This document shows, one piece after another, positions 5,958 through 13,516 of a stretch of DNA of 24,859 bases. Origin of the DNA: an uncultured Eggerthellaceae bacterium. Its GTDB lineage: Bacteria; Actinomycetota; Coriobacteriia; Coriobacteriales; Eggerthellaceae. The position numbers and the translations under genes were made by a program. Numbering within the stretch: position 1 is the stretch's first letter; every line of letters begins with the position of its first letter. The DNA is taken from NCBI GenBank assembly GCA_934630485.1, contig CAKTWD010000012.1, forward strand, positions 1 through 24,859, read 5' to 3'. A model generated the notes under the pieces. That model was not told the DNA's origin. It worked only from the letters and a program-made list of their open reading frames with translations, and ran no database searches.

Positions 5958-8042
5958 ATGAAATATTCGATTGAAAAAGAATACCCGGGCCATCTTCGAG
6001 TGAAGCTTCATGGCCCAGTGCCTCAGGAAGATCTGGGCGCACTCGAGGCGGTTCTGAAGAAGAGCCCCGCGATTGTCGATTTCCGCGTTTACCCTCGTAT
6101 CGGTTCGCTGACCTTGGCCTATTCGTCAGAAGCCGACGGCCGTAAGCGCGCGATGGCATATCTTTGCGCCATCGACAAAGAGATGATCGACGCATCGCGC
6201 GAGGGTCATTCGATTTCCACGCGTTCCATGACGCAGAACCTTCTGCTTGATCTTGCGACCATGGCGGGCGTCTATTTCGTGCGGCGTCTGTTCTTGCCCG
6301 CTCCGATTTCATGGGCTTTGACCTTGTGGAGCTTCCGCACCTTCCTTGCCGACGCTCTGCATTCTTTGGGCAAGGCCAGGCTTGACGTTCCCGTTCTTGA
6401 CGCATCGGCTGTTGCCATGTCGCTTGTCCAGGGCGATAAGTCCACTGCAGGCGAGACCATGTTCCTTTTGCATGTGGGCGAAACCCTTGAGGATTACACG
6501 CAGGCGCAGTCGGAAAGCGCTCTGATCGATGCCCTTATGGACCTTGCGGAGACCGCGCATAAGGTTGAGGGCGACATCGAGTGCGAGGTCAGGGCAAGCG
6601 ACTTGGCGAAGGGCGACGTCATCGTCGTTCGCATGGGCATGCCCATACCCGTTGACGGCGAGGTCGTTTCCGGGAACGCCATGGTCAATCAGGCGTCCCT
6701 TACGGGCGAATCCGCGGCGGTCAATCGTTCGGTTGGCGACAGCGTTTTCGCGGGCACTTCGGTTGAGGCCGGCGAGATCCTTGTTCGCGTCAGCAGCGAT
6801 CCCGGCGAAACCCGTTTGCGATCCATCGTGTCGCTGGTGAAGAACGCCGATCAGTACCGTTCGCCTCGTCAGGCGCATCGCGAGGAGCTTGCGAACCGCA
6901 TCGTTCCGTGGAACTTCCTGCTGGCTGGAATCGTTGCTTTGACGACGCGCGATATCGTGCGCACTTCTGCTGCGCTGATGGTTGACTACTCGTGCGGATT
7001 GAAGCTCACGGGGTCCATCGCCGTGCTTTCGGCCATGAGCCAGTCTGCAAAAGCCGGGTTCACGGTTAAGGGCTCGAAGTATTTCGATGCGGTCGAACAG
7101 GCCGATGCCATCGTCTTCGACAAGACCGGCACCCTAACCGAGGCGACGCCTCGGGTTTCGAAGGTGCTCTCGCTTGATGGCAGCCCCAAAGACGACATCT
7201 TGCGCTTTGCCGCGTGCCTCGAAGAGCATTTCCCGCATCCTGTTGCGCGCGCCGTGGTGAACGCCGCAGCTCAGGCGGGTTTGAACCACCGTGAACGCCA
7301 CGCCGAAGTGGAGTACGTCGTTGCCCATGGCATTGCCAGCTCGCTTGACGGAAAGCGTGTGGTGATCGGGTCTGAGCACTTCGTCGTCGAGGACGAGGGA
7401 GTCGTCATCACCGATGACCAAGCAGCTGTTATAAGGGACCAGGGCAACGGGATGTCGCCTTTGTACCTTGCGGTTGACGGGGCTTTGGTCGGCGTCATTT
7501 ACATTGAAGATCCGATCAAGCCCTCTGCGGCTAAGGCCGTGAAAGAGCTGCGCGCCCTTGGCTTCAAGCGCTTGGTCATGCTCACGGGCGATCACGACCA
7601 TACTGCTGAGCGCATTGCGAAGGAAGCGGGACTCGACGAGTACCGTGCCAACATGCTTCCCGAAGACAAGCATGCATTCGTCAAACAACTGAAAGACGAG
7701 GGCTACAACGTCATGATGGTGGGCGACGGCGTGAACGACGCTCCGGCGCTTGCTCTTGCTGACGTTGGCATCGCCATGGGGCAGGGAACGGCGGTTGCCA
7801 AGGAAGTCGCCGACATCACGCTGACGGACGGCGATCTTGCATCGCTAGTCACGCTGCGCAGGCTTTCGGTTGAGCTTTCAGATCGATTGGACAGCACGTT
7901 CAGAACCGTTCTGGGCTTGAACTCGCTGTTCCTTGCATTGGGAATCGCCGGCGCGATTACCCCGCAGACGTCGTCGCTTGCGCATAATGCTTCGACTATC
8001 GCCTTGTCGGCGGCATCGGGCAGAGGCTTCAACGTGGGATAG
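5958..8042 (+). CDS. P1B-type heavy-metal-translocating ATPase with Ser-Cys-Gly in place of CPx
   Basis: Membrane ATPase of 694 aa predicted to pump a transition metal. The start at 5958 has GGAAGAAG upstream; a longer frame back to 5859 would run through the preceding hairpin. Residues 1-70 resemble an HMA ferredoxin-like fold but lack CxxC. Hydrophobic segments occur near 92-125, 145-185 and 315-360, with a C-terminal pair near 650-690. Motifs: TGES (Thr249), phosphorylated Asp388 in DKTGT, His427-Pro428 of the P1B nucleotide domain, TGDH, and GDGVNDAPAL (Asp590, Asp594). The intramembrane metal site reads YSCGLKL (Ser345-Cys346-Gly347), with no proline. Such CPx-less pumps are grouped apart from Cu, Zn/Cd and Co types; the P1B-6 class, which includes FezB of ferrosomes, is the closest I can recall. 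Substrate is unproven; iron is the leading guess. The partner is the small membrane protein upstream. Confidence 0.9.
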   Translation: MKYSIEKEYPGHLRVKLHGPVPQEDLGALEAVLKKSPAIVDFRVYPRIGSLTLAYSSEADGRKRAMAYLCAIDKEMIDASREGHSISTRSMTQNLLLDLATMAGVYFVRRLFLPAPISWALTLWSFRTFLADALHSLGKARLDVPVLDASAVAMSLVQGDKSTAGETMFLLHVGETLEDYTQAQSESALIDALMDLAETAHKVEGDIECEVRASDLAKGDVIVVRMGMPIPVDGEVVSGNAMVNQASLTGESAAVNRSVGDSVFAGTSVEAGEILVRVSSDPGETRLRSIVSLVKNADQYRSPRQAHREELANRIVPWNFLLAGIVALTTRDIVRTSAALMVDYSCGLKLTGSIAVLSAMSQSAKAGFTVKGSKYFDAVEQADAIVFDKTGTLTEATPRVSKVLSLDGSPKDDILRFAACLEEHFPHPVARAVVNAAAQAGLNHRERHAEVEYVVAHGIASSLDGKRVVIGSEHFVVEDEGVVITDDQAAVIRDQGNGMSPLYLAVDGALVGVIYIEDPIKPSAAKAVKELRALGFKRLVMLTGDHDHTAERIAKEAGLDEYRANMLPEDKHAFVKQLKDEGYNVMMVGDGVNDAPALALADVGIAMGQGTAVAKEVADITLTDGDLASLVTLRRLSVELSDRLDSTFRTVLGLNSLFLALGIAGAITPQTSSLAHNASTIALSAASGRGFNVG

Positions 8043-8073
8043 CTAAGCGCGGGATAGCCGAATTGTGGATATT

Positions 8074-8113
8074 GGGGCCTTGCTGGAATTAGGTGTTCTC
8101 AGCAGGGCCTCTT
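8074..8113 (+). terminator. Terminator-like hairpin after the metal ATPase
   Basis: Stem GGCCTTGCTG (8076-8085) / CAGCAGGGCC (8100-8109), extendable by two pairs, 14-nt loop, followed by TCTTCG. It ends 3 bp before the TATTAAACT sequence taken as the rpsB -10 region. Confidence 0.7.
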
Positions 8114-8124
8114 CGTATTAAACT
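8096..8124 (+). promoter_or_regulatory. rpsB: Candidate rpsB promoter
   Basis: TTCTCA (8096-8101), 17-bp spacer, TAAACT (8119-8124), overlapping the 3' arm of the upstream terminator. It predicts a leader of about 110 nt. The leader contains a short hairpin (GG-a-CTTC-ggg-GAAG-a-CC, 8190-8206) and could be the site of S2 autoregulation, which is known for rpsB in other bacteria. No known leader motif was recognised. Confidence 0.35.
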
Positions 8125-8239
8125 AGACGGGTTTCTAATCACACATGCTTTGGCGACTCGATCCGCTAGTGGCCACCGGAAAAGGCTGCGGACTTCGGGG
8201 AAGACCCAAGGCAGAGGACTAACGAATGGAGAAATGAAT

Positions 8240-8980
8240 ATGGCGAAAGTCAGTATTCAAACCCTGCTCGACGCAGGCGCGCACTTCGGTCATCAGACCC
8301 GTCGCTGGAACCCCAAGATGAAGCCCTACATCTTCGGCAACCGTGGCGACATCTACATCCTCGACCTGAAGCAGACCCTTCTCGGTCTCGACCAGGCCTA
8401 CACCTTCGTTTCCGAGCTCACCAAGAACGGCGGCACCATCCTCTTCGTCGGCACCAAGAAGCAGGCTCAGGAAGCCGTTGCTGACGCTGCCAACCGTTGC
8501 GGCATGCCTTACGTCAACGCTCGCTGGCTCGGCGGCATGCTCACCAACTTCACCACCATCCGCTCCCGCGTGAAGCGCATGGAAGAGCTCGAGGCTATGG
8601 ACGCTGACGGCCGCATGGCTCTCCTCCCCAAGAAGGAGCAGATCCTGCTGCACAAGGAGCTCGCCAAGCTGCAGACCAACCTCAACGGCATTCGCAACAT
8701 GGCTAAGACCCCCGATGCCATTTTCGTCATCGACACCAACCGTGAGGGCATCGCCATCAACGAGGCTGAGCGCCTGAACATCCCGGTCGTCGGCACCCTC
8801 GACACCAACTGCGATCCCGACGACGTCGATTACGGCATCCCCGCAAACGACGACGCCATCCGTTCGGTCAAGCTGCTTGCCGACTTCATCGCCGACGCTG
8901 CTATCGCCGGCATTGGTGCCCCGGTTACCGCCGAGGAAATGGCCGCTGAGGCTCCCGCAGCTGAAGCTGCTGCTGAGTAG
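8240..8980 (+). CDS. rpsB: 30S ribosomal protein S2
   Basis: Component of the small ribosomal subunit, 246 aa. It opens with the hallmark SIQTLLDAGAHFGHQTRRW and contains RWLGGMLTNF and the conserved core through PDAIFVIDTNRE, IPVVGTLDTNCDPD and the C-terminal RSVKLLADFI helix, followed by an Ala/Glu-rich tail common in Actinomycetota. ATG 8240 is chosen over ATG 8234 because GGAG (8228-8231) is 8 nt upstream and MAKVSIQ fits the family start. It pairs with tsf, as in most bacteria. Confidence 0.98.
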   Translation: MAKVSIQTLLDAGAHFGHQTRRWNPKMKPYIFGNRGDIYILDLKQTLLGLDQAYTFVSELTKNGGTILFVGTKKQAQEAVADAANRCGMPYVNARWLGGMLTNFTTIRSRVKRMEELEAMDADGRMALLPKKEQILLHKELAKLQTNLNGIRNMAKTPDAIFVIDTNREGIAINEAERLNIPVVGTLDTNCDPDDVDYGIPANDDAIRSVKLLADFIADAAIAGIGAPVTAEEMAAEAPAAEAAAE

Positions 8981-8996
8981 TTCAAATAACTGCATG

Positions 8997-9019
8997 AGCC
9001 CGCTTTCGGGCGGGCTTTT
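8997..9019 (+). terminator. Attenuator hairpin between rpsB and tsf
   Basis: 7-bp stem AGCCCGC / GCGGGCT with loop TTTCGG, followed by TTTC. It lies 16 bp after the rpsB stop and directly before the tsf Shine-Dalgarno. Partial termination here would let S2 be made in excess of EF-Ts. Confidence 0.65.
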
Positions 9020-9037
9020 CGAAGGAAAGGAACACGC

Positions 9038-9901
9038 ATGGCTAACATCACCGCTGCCATGGTTAAGGAACTTCGCGAGATGACCGGCGCTGGCATGATG
9101 GAGTGCAAGAAGGCTCTGGCCGAGGTCGAAGGCGATATGGAGAAGGCCATCGACGTTCTGCGTACCCGTGGCCTTGCTGCTGCTGCCAAGAAGGCCGGCC
9201 GCGCTACCAACGAGGGCACCGTCGCTGCTCTGCTGTCCGACGATGCCAAGTCCGGTGTCGTTCTCGAGCTCAACTGCGAGACCGACTTCGTTGGCATGAA
9301 TGAGAAGTTCAAGGCTTACGCCGACCGCATGGCCAAGGTTGCTCTTGACAACAAGATCTCCGACGTCGATGCCCTTAAGGCTGCTGCCGACGCTGACGGC
9401 GAGACCGTTGAGGCCATCCTCACCGACTGCGTCCATGTTATGGGCGAGAACACCACCCTCAAGCGCGTCCAGGTCGTCGAGGCCGGCGCTGTTGCTTCTT
9501 ACATCCACATGGGTGGTAAGATCGGCGTTCTGGTTGAGTTCGAGGTTGAGGGCATCGACCCCGCTGCCAACGAGTTCCAGGCTTATGGCCGCGACGTCGC
9601 TATGCAGGTTGCCGCTATCCCCGCCGTTGCCGCTAACCGTGAGCAGGTTCCTGCCGAGGTCATCGAGCACGAGATGAGCATCTACAAGGCTCAGGCCGCT
9701 GAGTCCGGCAAGCCCGAGGCCATTCAGGAGAAGATCGCCACTGGCCGTCTGGAGAAGTTCTACAAGGAGAACTGCCTCACCGAGCAGGAGTTCGTCAAGA
9801 ATTCCGACCAGACCATCCAGCAGTATACCGACGCTACCGCCAAGCAGCTCGGCGGCACCATCAAGGTTGTCAACTTCGTGCGTTTCGCTCTGGGTGAATA
9901 A
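9038..9901 (+). CDS. tsf: Translation elongation factor Ts
   Basis: Nucleotide exchange factor that regenerates EF-Tu-GTP, 287 aa. The N-terminal UBA-like domain ITAAMVKELREMTGAGMMEC is followed by the exchange motif TDFV (residues 82-85, in NCETDFVGMNEKF) and the two dimerisation-domain repeats, including MQVAAIPAVAAN and a NCLTEQEFV segment. The Shine-Dalgarno AAGGAAAGGA sits just upstream of ATG 9038. It is co-transcribed with rpsB through the attenuator. The genes that often follow (pyrH, frr) are not here; murA follows instead. Confidence 0.98.
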   Translation: MANITAAMVKELREMTGAGMMECKKALAEVEGDMEKAIDVLRTRGLAAAAKKAGRATNEGTVAALLSDDAKSGVVLELNCETDFVGMNEKFKAYADRMAKVALDNKISDVDALKAAADADGETVEAILTDCVHVMGENTTLKRVQVVEAGAVASYIHMGGKIGVLVEFEVEGIDPAANEFQAYGRDVAMQVAAIPAVAANREQVPAEVIEHEMSIYKAQAAESGKPEAIQEKIATGRLEKFYKENCLTEQEFVKNSDQTIQQYTDATAKQLGGTIKVVNFVRFALGE

Positions 9902-10032
9902 CAGCCCGCGGCAGCCGAGCGCGCTTCGTCGAAGCGCAGCGACAGCTGCAAAAGCTTGCGGAGTTCCTCGGAACGAGCGAGCGGCGCAGGCCAAAGGGAA
10001 ATTTTTCCCTTGCGAATCTATCGCGTAAACAG
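9902..10032. other. Structured intergenic region after tsf
   Basis: No gene seen. Contains a near-perfect odd palindrome GCGCTTCGTCGAAGCGC (9921-9937), a short GTTCC/GGAAC hairpin near 9963-9974, and AAGGGAAA/TTTCCCTT (9994-10011). None is followed by a T tract. Together they suggest stacked weak terminators or processed 3' ends of the rpsB-tsf message; a small RNA cannot be excluded. Confidence 0.4.
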
Positions 10033-10065
10033 GAAGCCCGTCGGGTCAAACCGGCGGGCTTCTTC
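10033..10065 (+). terminator. Terminator between tsf and murA
   Basis: 12-bp stem GAAGCCCGTCGG / CCGGCGGGCTTC (one G-U pair), 6-nt loop, followed by TTC. Its end abuts the TATAAT of the murA promoter. Confidence 0.8.
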
Positions 10066-10072
10066 GTATAAT
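10043..10072 (+). promoter_or_regulatory. murA: Candidate murA promoter
   Basis: Consensus -10 TATAAT at 10067-10072. The -35 region (GGGTCA, 18-bp spacing) lies in the preceding terminator and matches weakly. A start near 10079 leaves a leader of about 43 nt before ATG 10122. Confidence 0.5.
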
Positions 10073-10121
10073 GGAAGCATTGAAACGTACTGCAAACGAC
10101 AACACTGCTGGGGTGGTTTCG

Positions 10122-11393
10122 ATGTCTGAAGAGATCATCGTAGTTCGGGGTAATAACGCATTTTCCGGCGAGGTTCACGTAGCCGGCGCGAAGAATTCCG
10201 CACTTAAATTGCTTGCTGCATCGCTTCTGGGATGCGGCGAAAGCATTATTCATAATGTTCCGCACATTTCGGACATTCAGGTTATGTCCGATGTTCTTTC
10301 CTGCTTGGGCGCTAAGATCCAGCGCGAGGGGCACACCGTTCGCATCGACACTTCGGGCGTCGACAAGCAGGAGGCTCCGTACGAGCTTGTTTCCAAGATG
10401 CGCGCTAGCATCTCGGTTCTAGGTCCGCTTGTCGGTCGTTTCGGCCGCGCAGTCGTGGCTATGCCGGGCGGCTGCCAAATCGGCGCCCGTAAGATCGACA
10501 TGCACCTTGCCGGCCTTCAGGCCCTTGGTGTCACCTTCAAAACCGAGCACGGCTCGCTTCACGCCGAAACGCCCAACGGCCTTCATGGTAACCAGGTTTC
10601 ACTTGACTTTCCAAGCGTCGGCGCCACGGAAAACCTTATGATGGCTGCCGTCGTAGCGCAGGGCAACACCGTCATCGAGAACGCTGCTCGCGAGCCCGAG
10701 ATCGTCGATCTTGCCAATATGCTCAACGAAATGGGCGCCAAGATCACCGGCGCCGGCACCTCACTTATCGAGATCGAAGGCGTTGAGCTTTCGTCCATGC
10801 ATCCGTGCGAGCACACCACGGTTGGTGACCGCATCGAAGCGGGCACGTTCCTTACGGGCGGCGCGCTTACCGGCGGTCCTGTTACCGTTCGCGGCGTTGA
10901 TCCCGAGTATCTACATATGGCTGTTATGAAGTTTCGCGCCATGGGCTGCGCGGTCGAGACGGGCGATGATTGGCTGACCATTTCGCGTGACCAGCCTTTG
11001 AAGCCGGTCGATATCCAGACGCTTCCGCACCCTGGTTTCCCCACCGACCTTCAGGCGCAGTTCATGCTTCTTGCGTCTTTGGCCGAGGGTACTTCGGTTA
11101 TCACCGAGAACATCTTTGAGAGCCGTTTCATGTTCGCCGCCGAGCTCAAACGCATGGGTGCCGACATCACCATCGATGGTCATCATGCTATCGTGCGCGG
11201 TGTCTCGCACCTTGAGGGCGCTCCCGTTTCTTCCACCGATTTGCGCGCCGGTGCCGCAATCGTTCTTGCGGGCGTGGTCGCCGACGGCGAGACCGATGTT
11301 CACAACATCGCGCATATCGACCGCGGTTACGAGGACTACGTGGGCAAGCTCTCCTCGCTTGGCGCCGATGTCCGTCGCGAGGTCAGGGACTAG
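10122..11393 (+). CDS. murA: UDP-N-acetylglucosamine 1-carboxyvinyltransferase
   Basis: First committed step of peptidoglycan synthesis: transfers enolpyruvate from PEP to UDP-GlcNAc in the cytoplasm. The 423-aa length fits the family. AGAKNSAL near the start supplies Lys24-Asn25, RASISVLGPL is the UDP-GlcNAc binding region, and the mobile active-site loop has Cys118 in MPGGCQIG, the residue that fosfomycin alkylates; an Asp here would give natural resistance, so this enzyme should be of the sensitive type. Late conserved HPGFPTDLQAQ and the ENIFESRF segments are present. ATG 10122 follows GGGGTGG by 6 nt; an earlier in-frame ATG at 10071 overlaps the -10. The LCP gene follows after 6 bp. Confidence 0.97.
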   Translation: MSEEIIVVRGNNAFSGEVHVAGAKNSALKLLAASLLGCGESIIHNVPHISDIQVMSDVLSCLGAKIQREGHTVRIDTSGVDKQEAPYELVSKMRASISVLGPLVGRFGRAVVAMPGGCQIGARKIDMHLAGLQALGVTFKTEHGSLHAETPNGLHGNQVSLDFPSVGATENLMMAAVVAQGNTVIENAAREPEIVDLANMLNEMGAKITGAGTSLIEIEGVELSSMHPCEHTTVGDRIEAGTFLTGGALTGGPVTVRGVDPEYLHMAVMKFRAMGCAVETGDDWLTISRDQPLKPVDIQTLPHPGFPTDLQAQFMLLASLAEGTSVITENIFESRFMFAAELKRMGADITIDGHHAIVRGVSHLEGAPVSSTDLRAGAAIVLAGVVADGETDVHNIAHIDRGYEDYVGKLSSLGADVRREVRD

Positions 11394-11399
11394 CTTCAT

Positions 11400-13007
11400 A
11401 TGCCTCGAGATCAGCGTTACAGCCAGTATAGGGGCAACCAGCGCAGCTCCTCGCGCCCCAGCTCGCGTGCAGGCTCGCGGGGAAGCCATGTGGGCGGCCA
11501 GCGAAGCGGTCGGCCTGCCAGTTTCAACGCGAAGCAATCGCGCCGTACGTCGTGTCATGTAAGCGACAACATGGTGGGTACGCATGTGCGCCCTTCCGTT
11601 CAGGCGGGCGGCCGCAAGATGAATGCCTCTAGCGTGTCGTTTTCAAGCAGTCGCAAACGCAACCGCGCTGTTCGTGGCGAGGTTCAGGCACTTGTTCCCA
11701 ACACCGGCTCGCGTGAAGGCAAACGCGCCTATAATCAACGCGTTAACCAGCGTCAATATGCCAAGCAGATCCAGCATCGCTCACGCATGCGCAGCATCGC
11801 TTTGCTTGTTGCAGGCGTTCTGCTGATCGTCGGCTTGGCTGTCGGCGCCGGCGTCTTTACATACAACAACACGGTGGGCGGCAACACCGGTCTTGGCAAG
11901 TCCGATGCGAAGTCGGCTCTTACTGCCACGAAGGACAACAAGCCGTTCTACACGTTGATCTCGGTCGAGCTGGGATCAACATCGGCAACGTTGGATAACA
12001 ACGGCCCTGATGTCATCTTCCTTACGCGCGTGGATGCTTCTTCGAAGACGGTCACATTCGTTCCGATTCCGGCAAGCCTGCAGGTCACGTATGAAAGCGA
12101 GACCATGCAGCTGGCTGGTGTGCAGCAGAAGGGCGACGCTGCGTTCATCAACGCCGTGAAAACCTTCGCCGACGTTGATATCGCGCATTATTTCAAGCTG
12201 GAAGAGGGCGATCTCGTCAAGCTGGTCGATCAGTTGGGTGGCGTTGACCTCAGCCTTTCGCAGGAAATCGACGACCCCAACGCGGGCGACATCTACATTC
12301 CCGCAGGCGATCAAACGCTGAACGGCCAGCAGTCCGTTGTGTTCCAGCGCGCAACCAACGTCAGCGGTGGTCTTGACGGGCAGCTGCAAAATCAGGTGAA
12401 GTTCGCGAGCGCCTTGTTCTCCAAGCTGTTCGACACCGGATCGTTTTCGTTTGCAAACGTGCTTTCGGACATCGCGCCGTATTTCAAGACGGATATGTCT
12501 TCGAACGATATCATCTCCCTGGCTGGATCGCTTTCCGATATGAAGGCGTCGGATTTTACCACGGTTTCGGTTCCGGGTTACGAGAAAACGCAGTCGAGCA
12601 TCGCATCTGGTTCGACGACGTATTTCATCCCGTCTACCAGCTCGTGGAAGACCATCATGTCCGACCTCGACGAGGGCAACACCGAGGCGGGCACGTCCAC
12701 TATCGAGACGGTCGATCCCGCAAGCTTCACCATCGAAGTGCGAAACGGCGCCTCTATCACCGGTGCCGCAACAGCCACCACCGAGAAGCTGACCAAGCTT
12801 GGCTTCAAGGTTGAGAAGTCGGGCAACGCCGATCAGCAGATTTACGAGCAAACCTTGGTCATTTACGACAAGGACAACGGCCTTGAGCGCGCTCAGACGG
12901 TTATCAACGCCCTTGGCGTTGGCCGCGCCGTGAAGGGTCAAGGCTATTACGAATACGACACCGATGTGCTGGTTATCTTGGGCGGCGACTACAAGCCCAG
13001 CAAGTAG
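11400..13007 (+). CDS. LCP (LytR-CpsA-Psr) family protein with LytR_C domain, apparently lacking usual active-site residues
   Basis: 535-aa envelope protein. Residues 1-131 form a very basic, Ser/Arg/Gly-rich, probably disordered cytoplasmic tail. One transmembrane helix follows (about 132-155). The extracellular LCP-like domain (about 175-330) is recognisable by PDVIFLTRVDASSKTVTFVPIP, KLVDQLGGVDLSLS and LNGQQSVVFQRA, and a C-terminal LytR_C domain (about 440-530) by IEVRNGASITGAA. LCP enzymes transfer undecaprenyl-linked glycopolymers to peptidoglycan and use conserved Asp/Arg residues. Here IPRD is replaced by IPASL and the usual R...D..R..RQ region reads GGLDGQLQNQ. Activity is therefore doubtful. 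The start uses AGGGA inside the end of murA, so translation is probably coupled. Confidence 0.82.
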   Translation: MPRDQRYSQYRGNQRSSSRPSSRAGSRGSHVGGQRSGRPASFNAKQSRRTSCHVSDNMVGTHVRPSVQAGGRKMNASSVSFSSSRKRNRAVRGEVQALVPNTGSREGKRAYNQRVNQRQYAKQIQHRSRMRSIALLVAGVLLIVGLAVGAGVFTYNNTVGGNTGLGKSDAKSALTATKDNKPFYTLISVELGSTSATLDNNGPDVIFLTRVDASSKTVTFVPIPASLQVTYESETMQLAGVQQKGDAAFINAVKTFADVDIAHYFKLEEGDLVKLVDQLGGVDLSLSQEIDDPNAGDIYIPAGDQTLNGQQSVVFQRATNVSGGLDGQLQNQVKFASALFSKLFDTGSFSFANVLSDIAPYFKTDMSSNDIISLAGSLSDMKASDFTTVSVPGYEKTQSSIASGSTTYFIPSTSSWKTIMSDLDEGNTEAGTSTIETVDPASFTIEVRNGASITGAATATTEKLTKLGFKVEKSGNADQQIYEQTLVIYDKDNGLERAQTVINALGVGRAVKGQGYYEYDTDVLVILGGDYKPSK

Positions 13008-13054
13008 CGTCTTGATTGGGATTTGTATGCGCGCCCGTCCCTGGTGTGACGCTG

Positions 13055-13063
13055 TGATAAAAT
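13055..13063 (+). promoter_or_regulatory. Extended -10 promoter of the NifU-like gene
   Basis: TGATAAAAT fits TGnTAnAAT. Transcription would start near 13070, giving a leader of about 32 nt before the GTG at 13102. No convincing -35 is seen, as expected for an extended -10 promoter. Confidence 0.5.
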
Positions 13064-13101
13064 CCACCTGATCAAAACTGCGAACAGAAGGAGAGATCAT
13101 C

Positions 13102-13350
13102 GTGGTAGATAAATACGATGTTGCAGCGGTTCTGGACCTTGTCCGTCCTAGCCTGCTTGCTGACGGCGGCGATGTCAGGCTCGTTGACGTGTCCGAAGAC
13201 GGCATTGTCACGGTCGAGCTTACCGGTGCTTGCCGTGGCTGCCCGCTGTCCGAGCTCACGCTTGCCAATGGCATCGAGCGTGTTCTGCGCGAGCGCGTCC
13301 CCGGCGTTGTGCGCGTCGTCCCCATGGTCGACGAGGACGCCGAGGAGTAA
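13102..13350 (+). CDS. NifU C-terminal-domain Fe-S scaffold/carrier protein
   Basis: 82-aa stand-alone Nfu-type domain that carries and delivers iron-sulfur clusters in the cytoplasm. Seen: the family start pattern VLDLVRPSLLADGGDVRLVDV and the cluster-binding CxxC (Cys44-Cys47, in TGACRGCPLS), followed by an ERVLRERVPGV helix-strand. It starts with GTG at 13102 behind AAGGAGAG (13088-13095). It has its own extended -10 promoter and a terminator after the stop, so it appears monocistronic. Clusters may go to the ferredoxin-like proteins of this genome, including the one at 18711. Confidence 0.94.
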   Translation: MVDKYDVAAVLDLVRPSLLADGGDVRLVDVSEDGIVTVELTGACRGCPLSELTLANGIERVLRERVPGVVRVVPMVDEDAEE

Positions 13351-13380
13351 TCTCGGTTTCGACAGAATCGAACCAAGCGC

Positions 13381-13406
13381 AAGGGCGGCCTTCGGGTCGC
13401 CCTTGT
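13381..13406 (+). terminator. Terminator of the NifU-like gene
   Basis: 10-bp stem AAGGGCGGCC / GGTCGCCCTT (one G-U pair) closed by a TTCG tetraloop, extendable by one C-G pair, then GTTCGTTTGC. Strong hairpin, moderate T tail. Confidence 0.78.
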
Positions 13407-13485
13407 TCGTTTGCATCGCTTTCTTTTCCCTAAGCGCCCCTTGACCGATCCTTGGTCGATGGGCGACCTTCGGGTTCCCGTTCGG

Positions 13486-13494
13486 TGATACCAT
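13486..13494 (+). promoter_or_regulatory. Extended -10 promoter of the Cys-rich protein gene
   Basis: TGATACCAT fits TGnTAnnnT. Transcription would start near 13501, only about 16 nt before ATG 13517. A hairpin with TTCG loop (GGGcGACC / GGTTcCC, 13461-13479) lies at the -35 position. Confidence 0.4.
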
Positions 13495-13516
13495 GCTGCA
13501 AGACAAGGAGGAACCT

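Noticed and set aside
8219..9994. Long open frame (591 codons) on the minus strand opposite rpsB and tsf
   Set aside because: Exact antisense shadow of two highly conserved genes with strong codon bias; Leu/Gly/Val-rich low-complexity product and no ribosome site.
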